Shown here piece after piece: positions 42,241 to 50,338 of a stretch of 64,000 bases of DNA. Each line of letters opens with the position of its first letter. The first letter of the stretch is position 1. The notes beneath the pieces were generated by a model. The model saw only the letters and a list, made by a program, of their open reading frames with translations. It was not told the DNA's origin and did no database searches. Both the position numbers and the translations under genes were made by a program. This stretch comes from Thiomicrorhabdus sp963677355 (lineage in GTDB: Bacteria > Pseudomonadota > Gammaproteobacteria > Thiomicrospirales > Thiomicrospiraceae), in contig CAXXXQ010000002.1 of the NCBI GenBank assembly GCA_963677355.2, forward strand, positions 372,001 through 436,000. The letters are read 5' to 3'.

Positions 42241-43254
42241 ATGATTGAAACGGATCGCATCATTGGTAGCCAAGAAACGGCCGATGATATATATACAATG
42301 CCGACGGTTCGCCCGCAGCAAATCAATGAATATATCGGGCAGCAGGCCGTCCGTGAGCAGCTTCAACTTTCGATGGATGCGGCCAAAATGCGCGGCGAAT
42401 CACTGGATCATGTTTTATTGTATGGTCCGCCGGGATTAGGTAAAACGACACTTTCCAATATCATTGCGCAGGAGATGGGCGTCACCTTGAGACAAACTTC
42501 CGGCCCGGTGATTGAAAAACCGGGAGATTTGGCTGCGATTCTGACCCGTTTGGAACCGCATGATGTGCTGTTTGTCGATGAAATTCACCGCTTGAGCCCT
42601 ATCGTGGAAGAGGTTTTGTACCCGGCGATGGAAGATTTTCAGATCGATATCGTCATCGGTGAAGGCCCGGCGGCGCAGAGCGTTAAAATCGATATTCCTC
42701 CTTTTACGTTGGTTGGCGCGACCACTCGAGCCGGGCTGTTGACCTCGCCGTTACGTGACCGTTTCGGTCTGGTACAGCGCTTGGAGTTCTACAGTCACGA
42801 AGAGTTAACCCAGATCGTCTTGCGTTCGGCCAATATCTTGGGAATGCATGCCGAAGACGAAGGTGCTCAGGAAGTGGCCAGACGTTCCCGTGGTACACCG
42901 CGTATCGCCAACCGTCTATTGAGAAGGGTGCGAGACTTTGCTCAGGTAAAAGGCGACGGCATCATCACTCAAGAAATTGCCGACGCCGCTTTGAATCTAT
43001 TGGAAGTCGATAGGCTTGGTTTAGACAAGATGGACAGACGCTTTCTGGAAAATCTGATCCATAAGTTTGAAGGCGGTCCGGTCGGTATCGACAGTATTGC
43101 AACCGCGCTTGGAGAAGAGCGCGGCACCATAGAAGACGTCATCGAACCGTTTTTGGTTCAAGAGGGCTTTCTGGTTAGAACACCAAGAGGGCGAGTGGCA
43201 ACCTCTCATGCCTATCGCCATTTGAACTTTGAACAACTCGATAACAATCAGTAG
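42241..43254 (+). CDS. ruvB: Holliday junction DNA helicase subunit RuvB
   Basis: 337-residue AAA+ branch-migration motor. Features: TVRPQQINEYIGQQAVREQL, Walker A LLYGPPGLGKTTLSNI, Walker B VLFVDEIHRLSP, sensor 1 TLVGATTRAGLLTSPLRDRFG, arginine finger region ARRSRGTPRIANRLLRRVRDFA, and a C-terminal winged helix (FLVQEGFLVRTPRGRVAT). It starts directly after the ruvA stop; tolQ follows 39 bp later, the conserved ruv-tol arrangement. Confidence 0.98.
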   Translation: MIETDRIIGSQETADDIYTMPTVRPQQINEYIGQQAVREQLQLSMDAAKMRGESLDHVLLYGPPGLGKTTLSNIIAQEMGVTLRQTSGPVIEKPGDLAAILTRLEPHDVLFVDEIHRLSPIVEEVLYPAMEDFQIDIVIGEGPAAQSVKIDIPPFTLVGATTRAGLLTSPLRDRFGLVQRLEFYSHEELTQIVLRSANILGMHAEDEGAQEVARRSRGTPRIANRLLRRVRDFAQVKGDGIITQEIADAALNLLEVDRLGLDKMDRRFLENLIHKFEGGPVGIDSIATALGEERGTIEDVIEPFLVQEGFLVRTPRGRVATSHAYRHLNFEQLDNNQ

Positions 43255-43293
43255 AATACGGATAACAAAAAAATTTATACAAGGTAATTTACG

Positions 43294-43974
43294 ATGAATG
43301 ATAGTGATTTATTTGAACTTTTACTCAACGCAAGTCCAGTGGTTCAGGCCGTCATGTTGTTGCTGGCTTTTATGTCATTAGCGGCATGGGCGGTCGCATT
43401 TGCCAAATCCTATCAAATTCGTAAGTTAGCAGGTGCATCCCGCCAATTCGAGAAGAGTTTCTGGGAAACGCAAGAGTTATCCAGTTTGTATCAGCAAGTA
43501 GAAGCCGGTCGCGATTCGGCGTCAGGATTAGCTCTGCTGTTTGCAGACGGTTTTAAAGAATTTGTGCGTTTGAAACAACAAGGGGTTACGGACGCTGCCG
43601 ATTTACTTGCCGGTTCTCAGCGTAGTATGAAAATTGCGTTTACCAAACAGTCGGATAAATTAGAAAACCATCTCTCTTTTCTAGCTACTGTCGGTTCTTC
43701 GGCTCCTTATATCGGCCTTTTCGGAACGGTATGGGGGGTTATGCACGCTTTCCAATCTTTAGGTGATGTTCAGCATGCGACCTTAGCGGCTGTTGCGCCG
43801 GGGATTTCGGAAGCGTTGATTGCAACGGCAATCGGTCTTTTTGCAGCTATTCCGGCGGTTATCGCTTATAACCGTCTGTCAAATAAAGTCGATCGTCTAT
43901 TAAGCGAATACGAGAATTTTGCGGAAGGGTTTCTAACCATTCTGCAGCGCCAAGCGCACGCTCAAAACGCTTAA
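43294..43974 (+). CDS. tolQ: Tol-Pal system proton channel subunit TolQ
   Basis: 226-residue inner-membrane protein of the ExbB/TolQ/MotA family. Three transmembrane segments: VVQAVMLLLAFMSLAAWAVAFA near the N terminus, then after a cytoplasmic stretch SFLATVGSSAPYIGLFGTVWGVMHAF and VAPGISEALIATAIGLFAAIPAVIAYN. With TolR it converts proton flux into force on TolA for outer-membrane constriction. First gene of the complete tolQRAB-pal-cpoB cluster. Confidence 0.97.
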   Translation: MNDSDLFELLLNASPVVQAVMLLLAFMSLAAWAVAFAKSYQIRKLAGASRQFEKSFWETQELSSLYQQVEAGRDSASGLALLFADGFKEFVRLKQQGVTDAADLLAGSQRSMKIAFTKQSDKLENHLSFLATVGSSAPYIGLFGTVWGVMHAFQSLGDVQHATLAAVAPGISEALIATAIGLFAAIPAVIAYNRLSNKVDRLLSEYENFAEGFLTILQRQAHAQNA

Positions 43975-43996
43975 ATTTGTGCAAACTTAGGATTGA

Positions 43997-44458
43997 ATGA
44001 TGCAAACCGGTTTTCGAAGCAATCGACAAAAAAGACGTTTAATGGCAGAAATCAATGTAGTTCCCTACATTGACGTCACTTTGGTTCTATTGATTATTTT
44101 CATGGTGACCGCACCCATCGTCCAACAGGCGGTGACGGTCAATCTGCCGCAAACTCCTGAAGTCGAGAAAAAACAGGTCACGGTTACGGATGAGAATAAA
44201 CCATTCGTAATCACTGTCGATAATGACGGCATGTACAGCACTTCCGAACAGCCTGATATTATTTTAGGTAATAAGGATCTGGAAGAGCTGGTGACCGAAG
44301 TCGTCGCACGTTCTCAGTTGAATCAGGAACAAGAGTTTTATATTCAAGGGGATCGCGCCGCACCTTACGGCAAAGTTGTCCATCTGTTTGTGTTGTTGAA
44401 AGCCAACGGTGTCAACAATGTCTCGCTTATGACCGAACCTGAATTGGTGAAACCATAA
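43997..44458 (+). CDS. tolR: Tol-Pal system protein TolR
   Basis: 153 residues of the ExbD/TolR family. A single N-terminal transmembrane helix holds the proton-carrying aspartate (INVVPYIDVTLVLLIIFMVTAPI), followed by a periplasmic dimerisation domain (LGNKDLEELVTEVVARSQLNQEQEFYIQGDRAAPYGKVV). It begins ATG-ATG; either could be used. The last base of its stop is the first base of the tolA ATG. Confidence 0.96.
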   Translation: MMQTGFRSNRQKRRLMAEINVVPYIDVTLVLLIIFMVTAPIVQQAVTVNLPQTPEVEKKQVTVTDENKPFVITVDNDGMYSTSEQPDIILGNKDLEELVTEVVARSQLNQEQEFYIQGDRAAPYGKVVHLFVLLKANGVNNVSLMTEPELVKP

Positions 44459-45495
44459 TGATTAGCTTTATTCAAAAACATCCATTGTCGGTTCTATTAT
44501 CCGTTGTCTTGCATATTGCCATTGTCGGTTTCTTTTCTATGAAGTGGAGTGAAACCGAAACGGTCAAAATCTCTATGCAGGGTGAAGACCTTAACGAGAT
44601 CAAAGAGATTAAAGAAGTCACTCAGGTCGCCAAGTTGGAACCGATGCAAACTTTTGCAGTTGATTCGACCCAAGTGCAAGCTAAGCTTGAAAAAATCAAA
44701 GCCGAACAAGAGGCAAAACGTAAAGAGCAGGAGATGCTAAAACAGCTGACAGAGAAAGAACGTCAGCGCTTGAAGCAGCTGCAAGCAAAACAAGAAGCGG
44801 AACAGGCTAAAGTCGAAAAGGCTAAAAAACAGGCTGAAGAAGAAAAACGCAAAGCCGAGGTCGAACGTAAGAAAATTGCCGAAGCGAAGAAATTAGCCGA
44901 AGCCGAGAAAAAGAAAGCGGATGATGCGCGCAAGAAGGCCGAAGCAGCTAAAAAAGCGGCAGCCGAGGCAGAAAAATTAAGCAAAGCGGAAAAAGAGAAA
45001 GCTAAGTTGGCTGAAAAGCAACGTTTAGCGGAAGAGAAAAAGAAAAAGGCGTTGGAAGAAGAATTAGCGCGTAAAGCGGAAGAGAAAAAAGCGCTCGAAA
45101 AAGCGGCTGCGGAAGCAAAACGCAACAAAGAGCGTGAAGAAGCCGAAGCGGCTCTGCAGCGACAGCTTGAAGAAGAAGCGGCCGCTCAACGCGCAGCTCA
45201 GAAGAAAAAACAACTGCAGTCGTTACGCGATACCTATATCTCTTCGATTACTGCTAAGGTCAAAGATAACTGGAGAACACCGGCCAGAATTTCTCCAAAC
45301 GCACAATGTGACCTGAAGATTACTCAATCGCCGAACGGAAACATTACCAGCGTTAAGGTTCTGAACTGTAATAAAGAGGCAACTCGCCAGTTCCAGCAGG
45401 CCGCGGAAAAAGCGGTGTATCGTGCGGAACCTTTACCGGCGCCGCCGGTGAAAGAGTTGTTTGAACGAGAAATTACCTTTGAGTTCAAACCTTAA
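44458..45495 (+). CDS. tolA: Tol-Pal system protein TolA
   Basis: 345 residues linking the inner membrane to Pal/TolB. The N-terminal anchor is LSVLLSVVLHIAIVGFFSMKW. A long Ala/Lys/Glu-rich helical domain (~70-250) follows, composed of repeated EAEKKKADDARKKAE-like heptads, then the C-terminal domain (DTYISSITAKVKDNWRTPARISPNAQCDLKITQSPNG...) with its two cysteines. Shorter than E. coli TolA (421) because of a shorter helical domain. A 121-codon antisense frame at 44763-45128 is a compositional shadow. Confidence 0.95.
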   Translation: MISFIQKHPLSVLLSVVLHIAIVGFFSMKWSETETVKISMQGEDLNEIKEIKEVTQVAKLEPMQTFAVDSTQVQAKLEKIKAEQEAKRKEQEMLKQLTEKERQRLKQLQAKQEAEQAKVEKAKKQAEEEKRKAEVERKKIAEAKKLAEAEKKKADDARKKAEAAKKAAAEAEKLSKAEKEKAKLAEKQRLAEEKKKKALEEELARKAEEKKALEKAAAEAKRNKEREEAEAALQRQLEEEAAAQRAAQKKKQLQSLRDTYISSITAKVKDNWRTPARISPNAQCDLKITQSPNGNITSVKVLNCNKEATRQFQQAAEKAVYRAEPLPAPPVKELFEREITFEFKP

Positions 45496-45576
45496 TATTA
45501 AACCGTTAAGTTAAATTTAAAACCGATAGTTCAATCCGGTTTTCCCCTCATTCCGGGCTGAGCTGATAAACATAGA

Positions 45577-46965
45577 GTGGTGACCATTTTGAATATTCAA
45601 AATAGATTATTTTCAACTCTCCAAACAACACTTTTCGGTGTTGTCATGTTGCTGGTGTCTTCACCAGCATGGTCTGAGCTGACAATTGAAATTAACGAGG
45701 GGTATGAGAATGCCTATCCGATAGCAATCGTGCCGTTTGGCTACGGAGATGTGAGTGCCCAGCCCGGTGCGAATACAACTCAAACAAATCAGGGCGCGCC
45801 GGTATCTTCCGCTAATGAAGCGCCATTGGATTTGGCCGGCGTAATTGCTGCCGATTTACGTCGCAGCGGTCATTTTAAACCGGTAGCAACGTCCATGATG
45901 CCGTCGCTTCCACACGAACCGGAAGAGATTGACTATCTGCAGTGGCGTCCTCTGGATATCGACAACATGTTGATCGGCAAACTGATTCATGAAGGAAACG
46001 GTCTTTATCAGATTGATATGCGTTTTATGGATACCTTGCGCAAAAAACAGCTGATCGGTAAACGTTGGACCGGTATTAAAAAGCAGAACTTGAGACGTGT
46101 CGCTCACCAGATTAGTGACTTGATCTATCAAGAGTTGACAGGTATTCGAGGTGCCTTTAATACGCAGATCGCTTATGTCACTTTGCGTAAGGTTGGTAAG
46201 AAGCGCCTGTACACTTTAGAAATCGCCGATTCAGACGGTTACAATCCTCAACCGATTCTAAAATCCAGTAACCCGATTATGTCGCCAAGTTGGTCACCGG
46301 ATGGAAACAAGTTGGCTTATGTCTCGTTTGAATCGGGTCGTTCAAACGTTGTTGTGCAAAGTTTGGATGGTACTTACCGAAAAGTTGTAGCGAGTTACAA
46401 GGGAATTAACGGTGCACCAGCTTGGTCGCCGGACGGTCAAAAACTGGCGATGACGTTGTCAAAAGACGGGAGTGCGGATATCTACATCATGGATTTGCAA
46501 ACCAAGAAATTGCAACGCCTGACGCGAAATTGGTCAATTGAAACCGAAGCGGCCTGGGCGGCAAACGGCAAATCATTATTCTTCAACTCGGATCGTCGCG
46601 GTCAGCCTCAGGTATTCCAGGTGTTCTTGGATACAGGAGAACTTCGCCGAGTGACTTTTGAAGGTAAATACAATGCTAATCCTGAGATATCGCCTGACGG
46701 AAGATATCTTGCCGTGGTTCACGGCGGCGGCGGTTTCCATATCGCATTGCAAGACTTGTATACCAACGAATTTACGATTCTGACGGATTCCTACCTAGAC
46801 GAGTCGCCGACATTCTCGCCTAATGGAGAGATGATTTTGTATGCAATGAACAGAAACGGGCGTGGAGAGTTGGCCGTCGTAGCAATTGACGGTAAAACTT
46901 CACAAACTCTGAAAGTCAAAGACGGCGAAGTCAGAGAACCGGCTTGGGGCCCGTACCTGAATTAA
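45577..46965 (+). CDS. tolB: Tol-Pal system beta-propeller protein TolB
   Basis: 462-residue periplasmic protein from a GTG start, with a signal peptide (LQTTLFGVVMLLVSSPAWS). The N-terminal domain holds the TolA box region (LTIEINEGYENAYPIAIVPFG). The C-terminal six-bladed beta-propeller shows repeated WSPDGxKLAxVS-type motifs (PSWSPDGNKLAYVS; PAWSPDGQKLAMTL; PEISPDGRYLAVVH; PTFSPNGEMILYAM). TolB cycles between TolA and Pal. 81 bp after tolA. Confidence 0.97.
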   Translation: MVTILNIQNRLFSTLQTTLFGVVMLLVSSPAWSELTIEINEGYENAYPIAIVPFGYGDVSAQPGANTTQTNQGAPVSSANEAPLDLAGVIAADLRRSGHFKPVATSMMPSLPHEPEEIDYLQWRPLDIDNMLIGKLIHEGNGLYQIDMRFMDTLRKKQLIGKRWTGIKKQNLRRVAHQISDLIYQELTGIRGAFNTQIAYVTLRKVGKKRLYTLEIADSDGYNPQPILKSSNPIMSPSWSPDGNKLAYVSFESGRSNVVVQSLDGTYRKVVASYKGINGAPAWSPDGQKLAMTLSKDGSADIYIMDLQTKKLQRLTRNWSIETEAAWAANGKSLFFNSDRRGQPQVFQVFLDTGELRRVTFEGKYNANPEISPDGRYLAVVHGGGGFHIALQDLYTNEFTILTDSYLDESPTFSPNGEMILYAMNRNGRGELAVVAIDGKTSQTLKVKDGEVREPAWGPYLN

Positions 46966-47028
46966 TGAATCAAACCCCTCAAACTCAAATTTAACTGCTG
47001 AATAAGCAACATGTTATCGAGGTTCGAA

Positions 47029-47616
47029 ATGAATAAGTTACAAACATTATTTGCCATTGCGATGGTCTCTTTATTAACGGCTTGTAGTTCAACTCCCGAT
47101 CGTGGAGGGGACAGCGGTCAAGGCGACCCTGAAGTGGGGCAGGATACAGCTCCGGGGCTTGGTTCTGATCAAGGTATGGGTGGTGTTGAAGTCCTACCTG
47201 TGGGCGGAGAGGGTGCCGGTGCAGCCGGTCAGGATATCGGTGCCGGACAGAATATGGATATGATGCAGATGATCGATGTGGATAGCATCTATGAGCCTGT
47301 GATCTACTTTGGTTACGACCAGTACGAACTGGATGATAAAGGCACCAACAACGTGCGTTATCATGCCGATATTCTCATGGCGAATCCAGGTCAGAAAGTG
47401 GTTCTGAACGGTCATACCGATGAGCGTGGTACACCGGAATACAACTTGGCGTTGGGTGAAAAACGTGCCAAAGCGGTGGCCCAAGCGATGATGTTATTTG
47501 GAGTCGATCAAAGCCGTATCGAAGTGATCAGTTTTGGTGAAGAACAGCCGGAAGATCCGAGAAGTAATGAAGAAGCTTGGCAGAAAAACCGCCGTGTTGA
47601 AATCATTATCAAGTAA
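47029..47616 (+). CDS. pal: Peptidoglycan-associated lipoprotein Pal
   Basis: 195 residues from ATG 47029 (GAGG about 6 nt upstream); the frame upstream from 47011 would delay the signal peptide. Signal FAIAMVSLLTAC with lipobox LTAC, then a Gly/Gln-rich, low-complexity acidic linker (~20-75), then an OmpA-like peptidoglycan-binding domain (VIYFGYDQYELDD; VVLNGHTDERGTPEYNLALGEKRAKAVAQAM; VISFGEEQPEDPRSNEEAWQKNRRVEIII). Outer-membrane lipoprotein of the Tol-Pal complex. Confidence 0.97.
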   Translation: MNKLQTLFAIAMVSLLTACSSTPDRGGDSGQGDPEVGQDTAPGLGSDQGMGGVEVLPVGGEGAGAAGQDIGAGQNMDMMQMIDVDSIYEPVIYFGYDQYELDDKGTNNVRYHADILMANPGQKVVLNGHTDERGTPEYNLALGEKRAKAVAQAMMLFGVDQSRIEVISFGEEQPEDPRSNEEAWQKNRRVEIIIK

Positions 47617-47626
47617 GGAATAAGGA

Positions 47627-48544
47627 ATGCGTAAAACATTAATTACTCTTGCCGTTTCCGGATTGATCGCAACTTTTGCCGTCCCGGTTTATGCGGCACA
47701 AAGCGCCACGCTAGATCAACGTGTCACGCGTCTTGAACGCATGTTGGAAAACCCGGTTTTGTTACAGTTAAGTCGACGACTGGGTGAGCAACAGCGCGAA
47801 ATTCAATCCTTGCAAGACGAGAACGACCGTTTAAAACGCGATATCCAAAGGTTTCGCAATATTGTTAATCAACGTTATACGGAAACCGATGAGCGTTTGA
47901 GTCGTTTGGAAGGTGTAGAGCCGAAAGCGGCTGCGGCAATCGGTGCTGCGTCGATAATGGCTGAACCTCAGCAAACCATGCCTATGGAAACGGTTCCTTC
48001 AAGCATGGCGTCCGCTATGGCAAATACGGCAGCATCGGCTCCGGTCACCGAACCGGAGTCAATGGCGCCGACTGTGGAAGCAACCGTTGCCGTCGAGGCT
48101 GAGCAATCAGCGATGACGGAAGGGAATGCTCCGGTTTCCTCTGCGGATCAGCCTATCCAAACTCGTCCGGCTACCGCTGCCGAGAAAGAGGCTTACAAAT
48201 CCGCTTTTGCCTTGATGCGTAGCTCCAAATATGACGAATCCATCCATGCGTTCGAAAGCTTTATCCAATCTTATCCAGAGAGTGATTTAGCCAGCAATGC
48301 GGCATATTGGGCGGGTGAAGGTTATCTGGTTAAAGATAAGTCAGAACAGGCTTTGAAATCGTTTCTTACTGTTATTCAACAGTATCCTGATTCGCCAAAG
48401 GTACCGGATGCCACCTTGCGGGCTGGGGATAGCTACGATAACTTGGGACAACGAGCCAAGGCGGTCGAAATGTACCAAAAAATCATCAACGATCGCCCGC
48501 ACAGTAAAGCGGCCAGTAACGCTAGAAAGCGTCTAGAGAAATAA
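47627..48544 (+). CDS. cpoB: Cell division coordinator CpoB (YbgF)
   Basis: 305-residue periplasmic protein, last gene of the tol-pal cluster. Signal peptide VSGLIATFAVPVYAAQ, then a trimerising coiled coil (RVTRLERMLENPVLLQLSRRLGEQQREIQSLQDENDRLKRDIQ). An Ala/Pro/Met-rich low-complexity linker covers ~100-185, followed by TPR repeats (KSAFALMRSSKYDESIHAFESFIQSYPES; AYWAGEGYLVKDKSEQALKSFLTVIQQYPDS; GDSYDNLGQRAKAVEMYQKIINDRPHS). CpoB couples Tol-Pal to PBP1B activity. Confidence 0.95.
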   Translation: MRKTLITLAVSGLIATFAVPVYAAQSATLDQRVTRLERMLENPVLLQLSRRLGEQQREIQSLQDENDRLKRDIQRFRNIVNQRYTETDERLSRLEGVEPKAAAAIGAASIMAEPQQTMPMETVPSSMASAMANTAASAPVTEPESMAPTVEATVAVEAEQSAMTEGNAPVSSADQPIQTRPATAAEKEAYKSAFALMRSSKYDESIHAFESFIQSYPESDLASNAAYWAGEGYLVKDKSEQALKSFLTVIQQYPDSPKVPDATLRAGDSYDNLGQRAKAVEMYQKIINDRPHSKAASNARKRLEK

Positions 48545-48562
48545 AAAGCGAAAGAAACCGAA

Positions 48563-49261
48563 ATGACAAATAACCAAGAGAAATCGGTTAAAAGGGCGGT
48601 TGTTCTGCTGTCGGGCGGTTTGGATTCCGCCACCGTGTTGGCGATTGCCAAATCTCAGGGTTTTGAATGCCACACGATCAGTTTTGATTATGGTCAACGC
48701 CATCGCGCAGAGTTGGATGCGGCACAAAATCTTTCTAAACAACTCGGAGCCAAAACGCACCGTGTTATGAATATGGATATGCGAGCCATTGGCGGTTCCG
48801 CATTAACCGATAGCGATATTGCGGTACCAACCGGAGGTGTTGAAGAAGATCATATTCCGGTCACCTATGTTCCGGCCAGAAATACGGTGTTCCTCTCTTA
48901 CGCTTTGGGTTTGGCTGAAGTGCTTGAAGCGGATCATATCTTTATTGGCGTCAATGCCGTCGATTATTCTGGATATCCCGATTGCCGTCCGGAATATATC
49001 GAAGCTTTCGAGAAGATGGCGAATCTAGCAACCAAAGCCGGGGTGGAAGGTCATCATATGCATATCGAGACGCCACTGATTGATTTGAGCAAAGCGGAAA
49101 TCATCCAAATGGGGATCGCTAACGGAGTGGATTACAGCTTAACGGTTTCTTGTTATCAGGCGGATGATGAAGGCCGAGCTTGCGGTGTTTGTGATTCCTG
49201 TCGTCTTAGAAAACAAGGGTTTATCGACGCCGGTGTGAAAGACCAAACCCGCTATCAATAA
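48563..49261 (+). CDS. queC: 7-cyano-7-deazaguanine synthase QueC
   Basis: 232 residues; ATP-dependent conversion of 7-carboxy-7-deazaguanine to preQ0 in queuosine synthesis. PP-loop SGGLDSATVLAIA near the N terminus, conserved VPARNTVFLSYALGLAE and GVNAVDYSGYPDCRPEY, and a C-terminal zinc cluster CYQADDEGRACGVCDSCRLR. Position after cpoB and before tRNA-Lys is also seen in other gammaproteobacteria. queD and queE are not in the window. Confidence 0.97.
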   Translation: MTNNQEKSVKRAVVLLSGGLDSATVLAIAKSQGFECHTISFDYGQRHRAELDAAQNLSKQLGAKTHRVMNMDMRAIGGSALTDSDIAVPTGGVEEDHIPVTYVPARNTVFLSYALGLAEVLEADHIFIGVNAVDYSGYPDCRPEYIEAFEKMANLATKAGVEGHHMHIETPLIDLSKAEIIQMGIANGVDYSLTVSCYQADDEGRACGVCDSCRLRKQGFIDAGVKDQTRYQ

Positions 49262-49298
49262 TCACTTAAAAAAAACTGTAATTATTTGGTAAAAAAGC

Positions 49299-49326
49299 TT
49301 GCAAGGATCGAGCAGGCTTGTATAAT
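49299..49326 (+). promoter_or_regulatory. Promoter of the tRNA-Lys pair
   Basis: TTGCAA (49299-49304), 16-nt spacer, perfect TATAAT preceded by TTG (49321-49326), then a GC-rich discriminator (ACGCCCC), the pattern expected of a growth-rate/ppGpp-controlled stable-RNA promoter. Confidence 0.75.
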
Positions 49327-49342
49327 ACGCCCCATTCCAAAC

Positions 49343-49418
49343 GGGTCGTTAGCTCAGCTGGTAGAGCAGTTGGCTTTTAACCAATTGGTCGAGCGTTCGA
49401 ATCGCTCACGACCCACCA
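49343..49418 (+). tRNA. tRNA-Lys (UUU), copy 1
   Basis: 76 nt including encoded CCA. The acceptor stem GGGTCGT pairs with ACGACCC. The D arm is GCTCAGCTGGTAGAGC. The anticodon stem TTGG/CCAA encloses loop CTTTTAA with anticodon TTT at 49376-49378. The T arm is GAGCGTTCGAATCGCTC. Confidence 0.98.
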
Positions 49419-49453
49419 TTTACTTACTGTTGAATTGTTTGGAACCCTAATAT

Positions 49454-49529
49454 GGGTCGTTAGCTCAGCTGGTAGAGCAGTTGGCTTTTAACCAATTGGT
49501 CGAGCGTTCGAATCGCTCACGACCCACCA
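49454..49529 (+). tRNA. tRNA-Lys (UUU), copy 2
   Basis: Identical over all 76 nt to copy 1, 35 nt downstream, in the same orientation and ahead of a shared terminator. The identity implies recent duplication or gene conversion and probably dosage for lysine codons. Confidence 0.98.
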
Positions 49530-49536
49530 TATTTTA

Positions 49537-49571
49537 AACCCTGTAGCGACTAGTTCGATACGGGGTTTTTT
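49537..49571 (+). terminator. Terminator after tRNA-Lys genes
   Basis: AAACCCTGTA and TACGGGGTTT arms (10 bp with one T-G pair) and a T run. Confidence 0.75.
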
Positions 49572-49626
49572 ATTGCCTGTAATCTAAGCGACCCTTACGT
49601 TGACATCTTCTACGTTGAAAGAAACG

Positions 49627-50094
49627 TTACTGTGTTATTTCTGCAAAGGCCGCATTGGTCAAGTTGGCTAGATCTTCCGGCATTAATTCAATCTCTAAGC
49701 CTCTGCGGCCGGCACTGACATATATGGTTGGGTATTGGCTGGCTGAACTGTCAATCACTGTTTTCAGTCTCTTTTTTTGTCCAAGCGGGCTGACTCCGCC
49801 CAAAACATAGCCGGTTGATCTTTCCACAGCCGATCTATCTGCCATTTCCGCTTTTTTCGCACCAGCTGCTTTGGCAATGCGTTTCAGGTTGAGCTTTGCT
49901 GATATGGGGACAATACCGACCGCCAAGGTTTTATTATCCAGGCTGACGACAAGCGTTTTAAATACTTGATCTTCGGGAATGCCCAGTTTTTCAGCCGCTT
50001 CGGCACCGTAAGAGCTACTTGAAGCCTCATGGATATATTCATGTATCTTGAAAACGATTTTTGCTTGCTTGGCGATATTAATTGCGGGAGTCAT
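49627..50094 (-). CDS. ybaK: Cys-tRNA(Pro)/Cys-tRNA(Cys) deacylase YbaK
   Basis: 155 residues of the YbaK/EbsC family, trans-editing enzymes that hydrolyse misacylated Cys-tRNA(Pro). Features: ASSSSYGAEAAEKLGIPEDQVFKTLVV, the catalytic lysine region VPISAKLNLKRIAKAAGAKKAEMAD, TGYVLGGVSPLGQKKRLKTVID and the glycine-rich end VSAGRRGLEIELMPEDL. Monocistronic on the minus strand; last conserved core gene before the accessory block. Confidence 0.95.
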   Translation of the reverse strand: MTPAINIAKQAKIVFKIHEYIHEASSSSYGAEAAEKLGIPEDQVFKTLVVSLDNKTLAVGIVPISAKLNLKRIAKAAGAKKAEMADRSAVERSTGYVLGGVSPLGQKKRLKTVIDSSASQYPTIYVSAGRRGLEIELMPEDLANLTNAAFAEITQ

Positions 50095-50168
50095 GCTTTC
50101 TTATTCTTTTTAATGTGCTCTTAAATATAAAGCCGAGATTCATTGAACGGTAAAAAGTTGGTCGATTT

Positions 50169-50297
50169 TTATTTCGGAGCCTTGATAATCGTTCCAACGA
50201 TTACACCAGTTGCAAAGCTGTAAATAACGCCAAGCAGAATACCGGTTAACGATTTATTTTTATAGTATGGCAGCCAACGAAATAAACCAGCGGAATA
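50169..50297 (-). pseudogene. C-terminal remnant of a membrane protein gene
   Basis: A 42-codon open stretch with no ATG, GTG or TTG start and a stop directly before it. The translation looks like a genuine protein end: GLFRWLPYYKNKSLTG followed by one hydrophobic segment ILLGVIYSFATGVIVGTII and KAPK, then TAA. It is probably the 3' end of a small membrane protein gene whose 5' part was lost when the adjacent AT-rich block entered. Family not recognised. Confidence 0.5.
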
Positions 50298-50338
50298 TTA
50301 GGTGTGAAACGAGTTATTTTTCGGACTCCAGCAACTTA

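Noticed and set aside
44763..45128. 121-codon antisense ORF within tolA
   Set aside because: Its Ala/Ser/Phe composition is the mirror of the Lys/Glu/Ala repeat of TolA; no start signal or family character.
49343..49529. tRNA-Lys genes as the attachment site for the accessory block at 50.3-52.4 kb
   Set aside because: The 3' end of the tRNA is not repeated near the right border, no integrase is present, and ybaK lies between the tRNA genes and the block.
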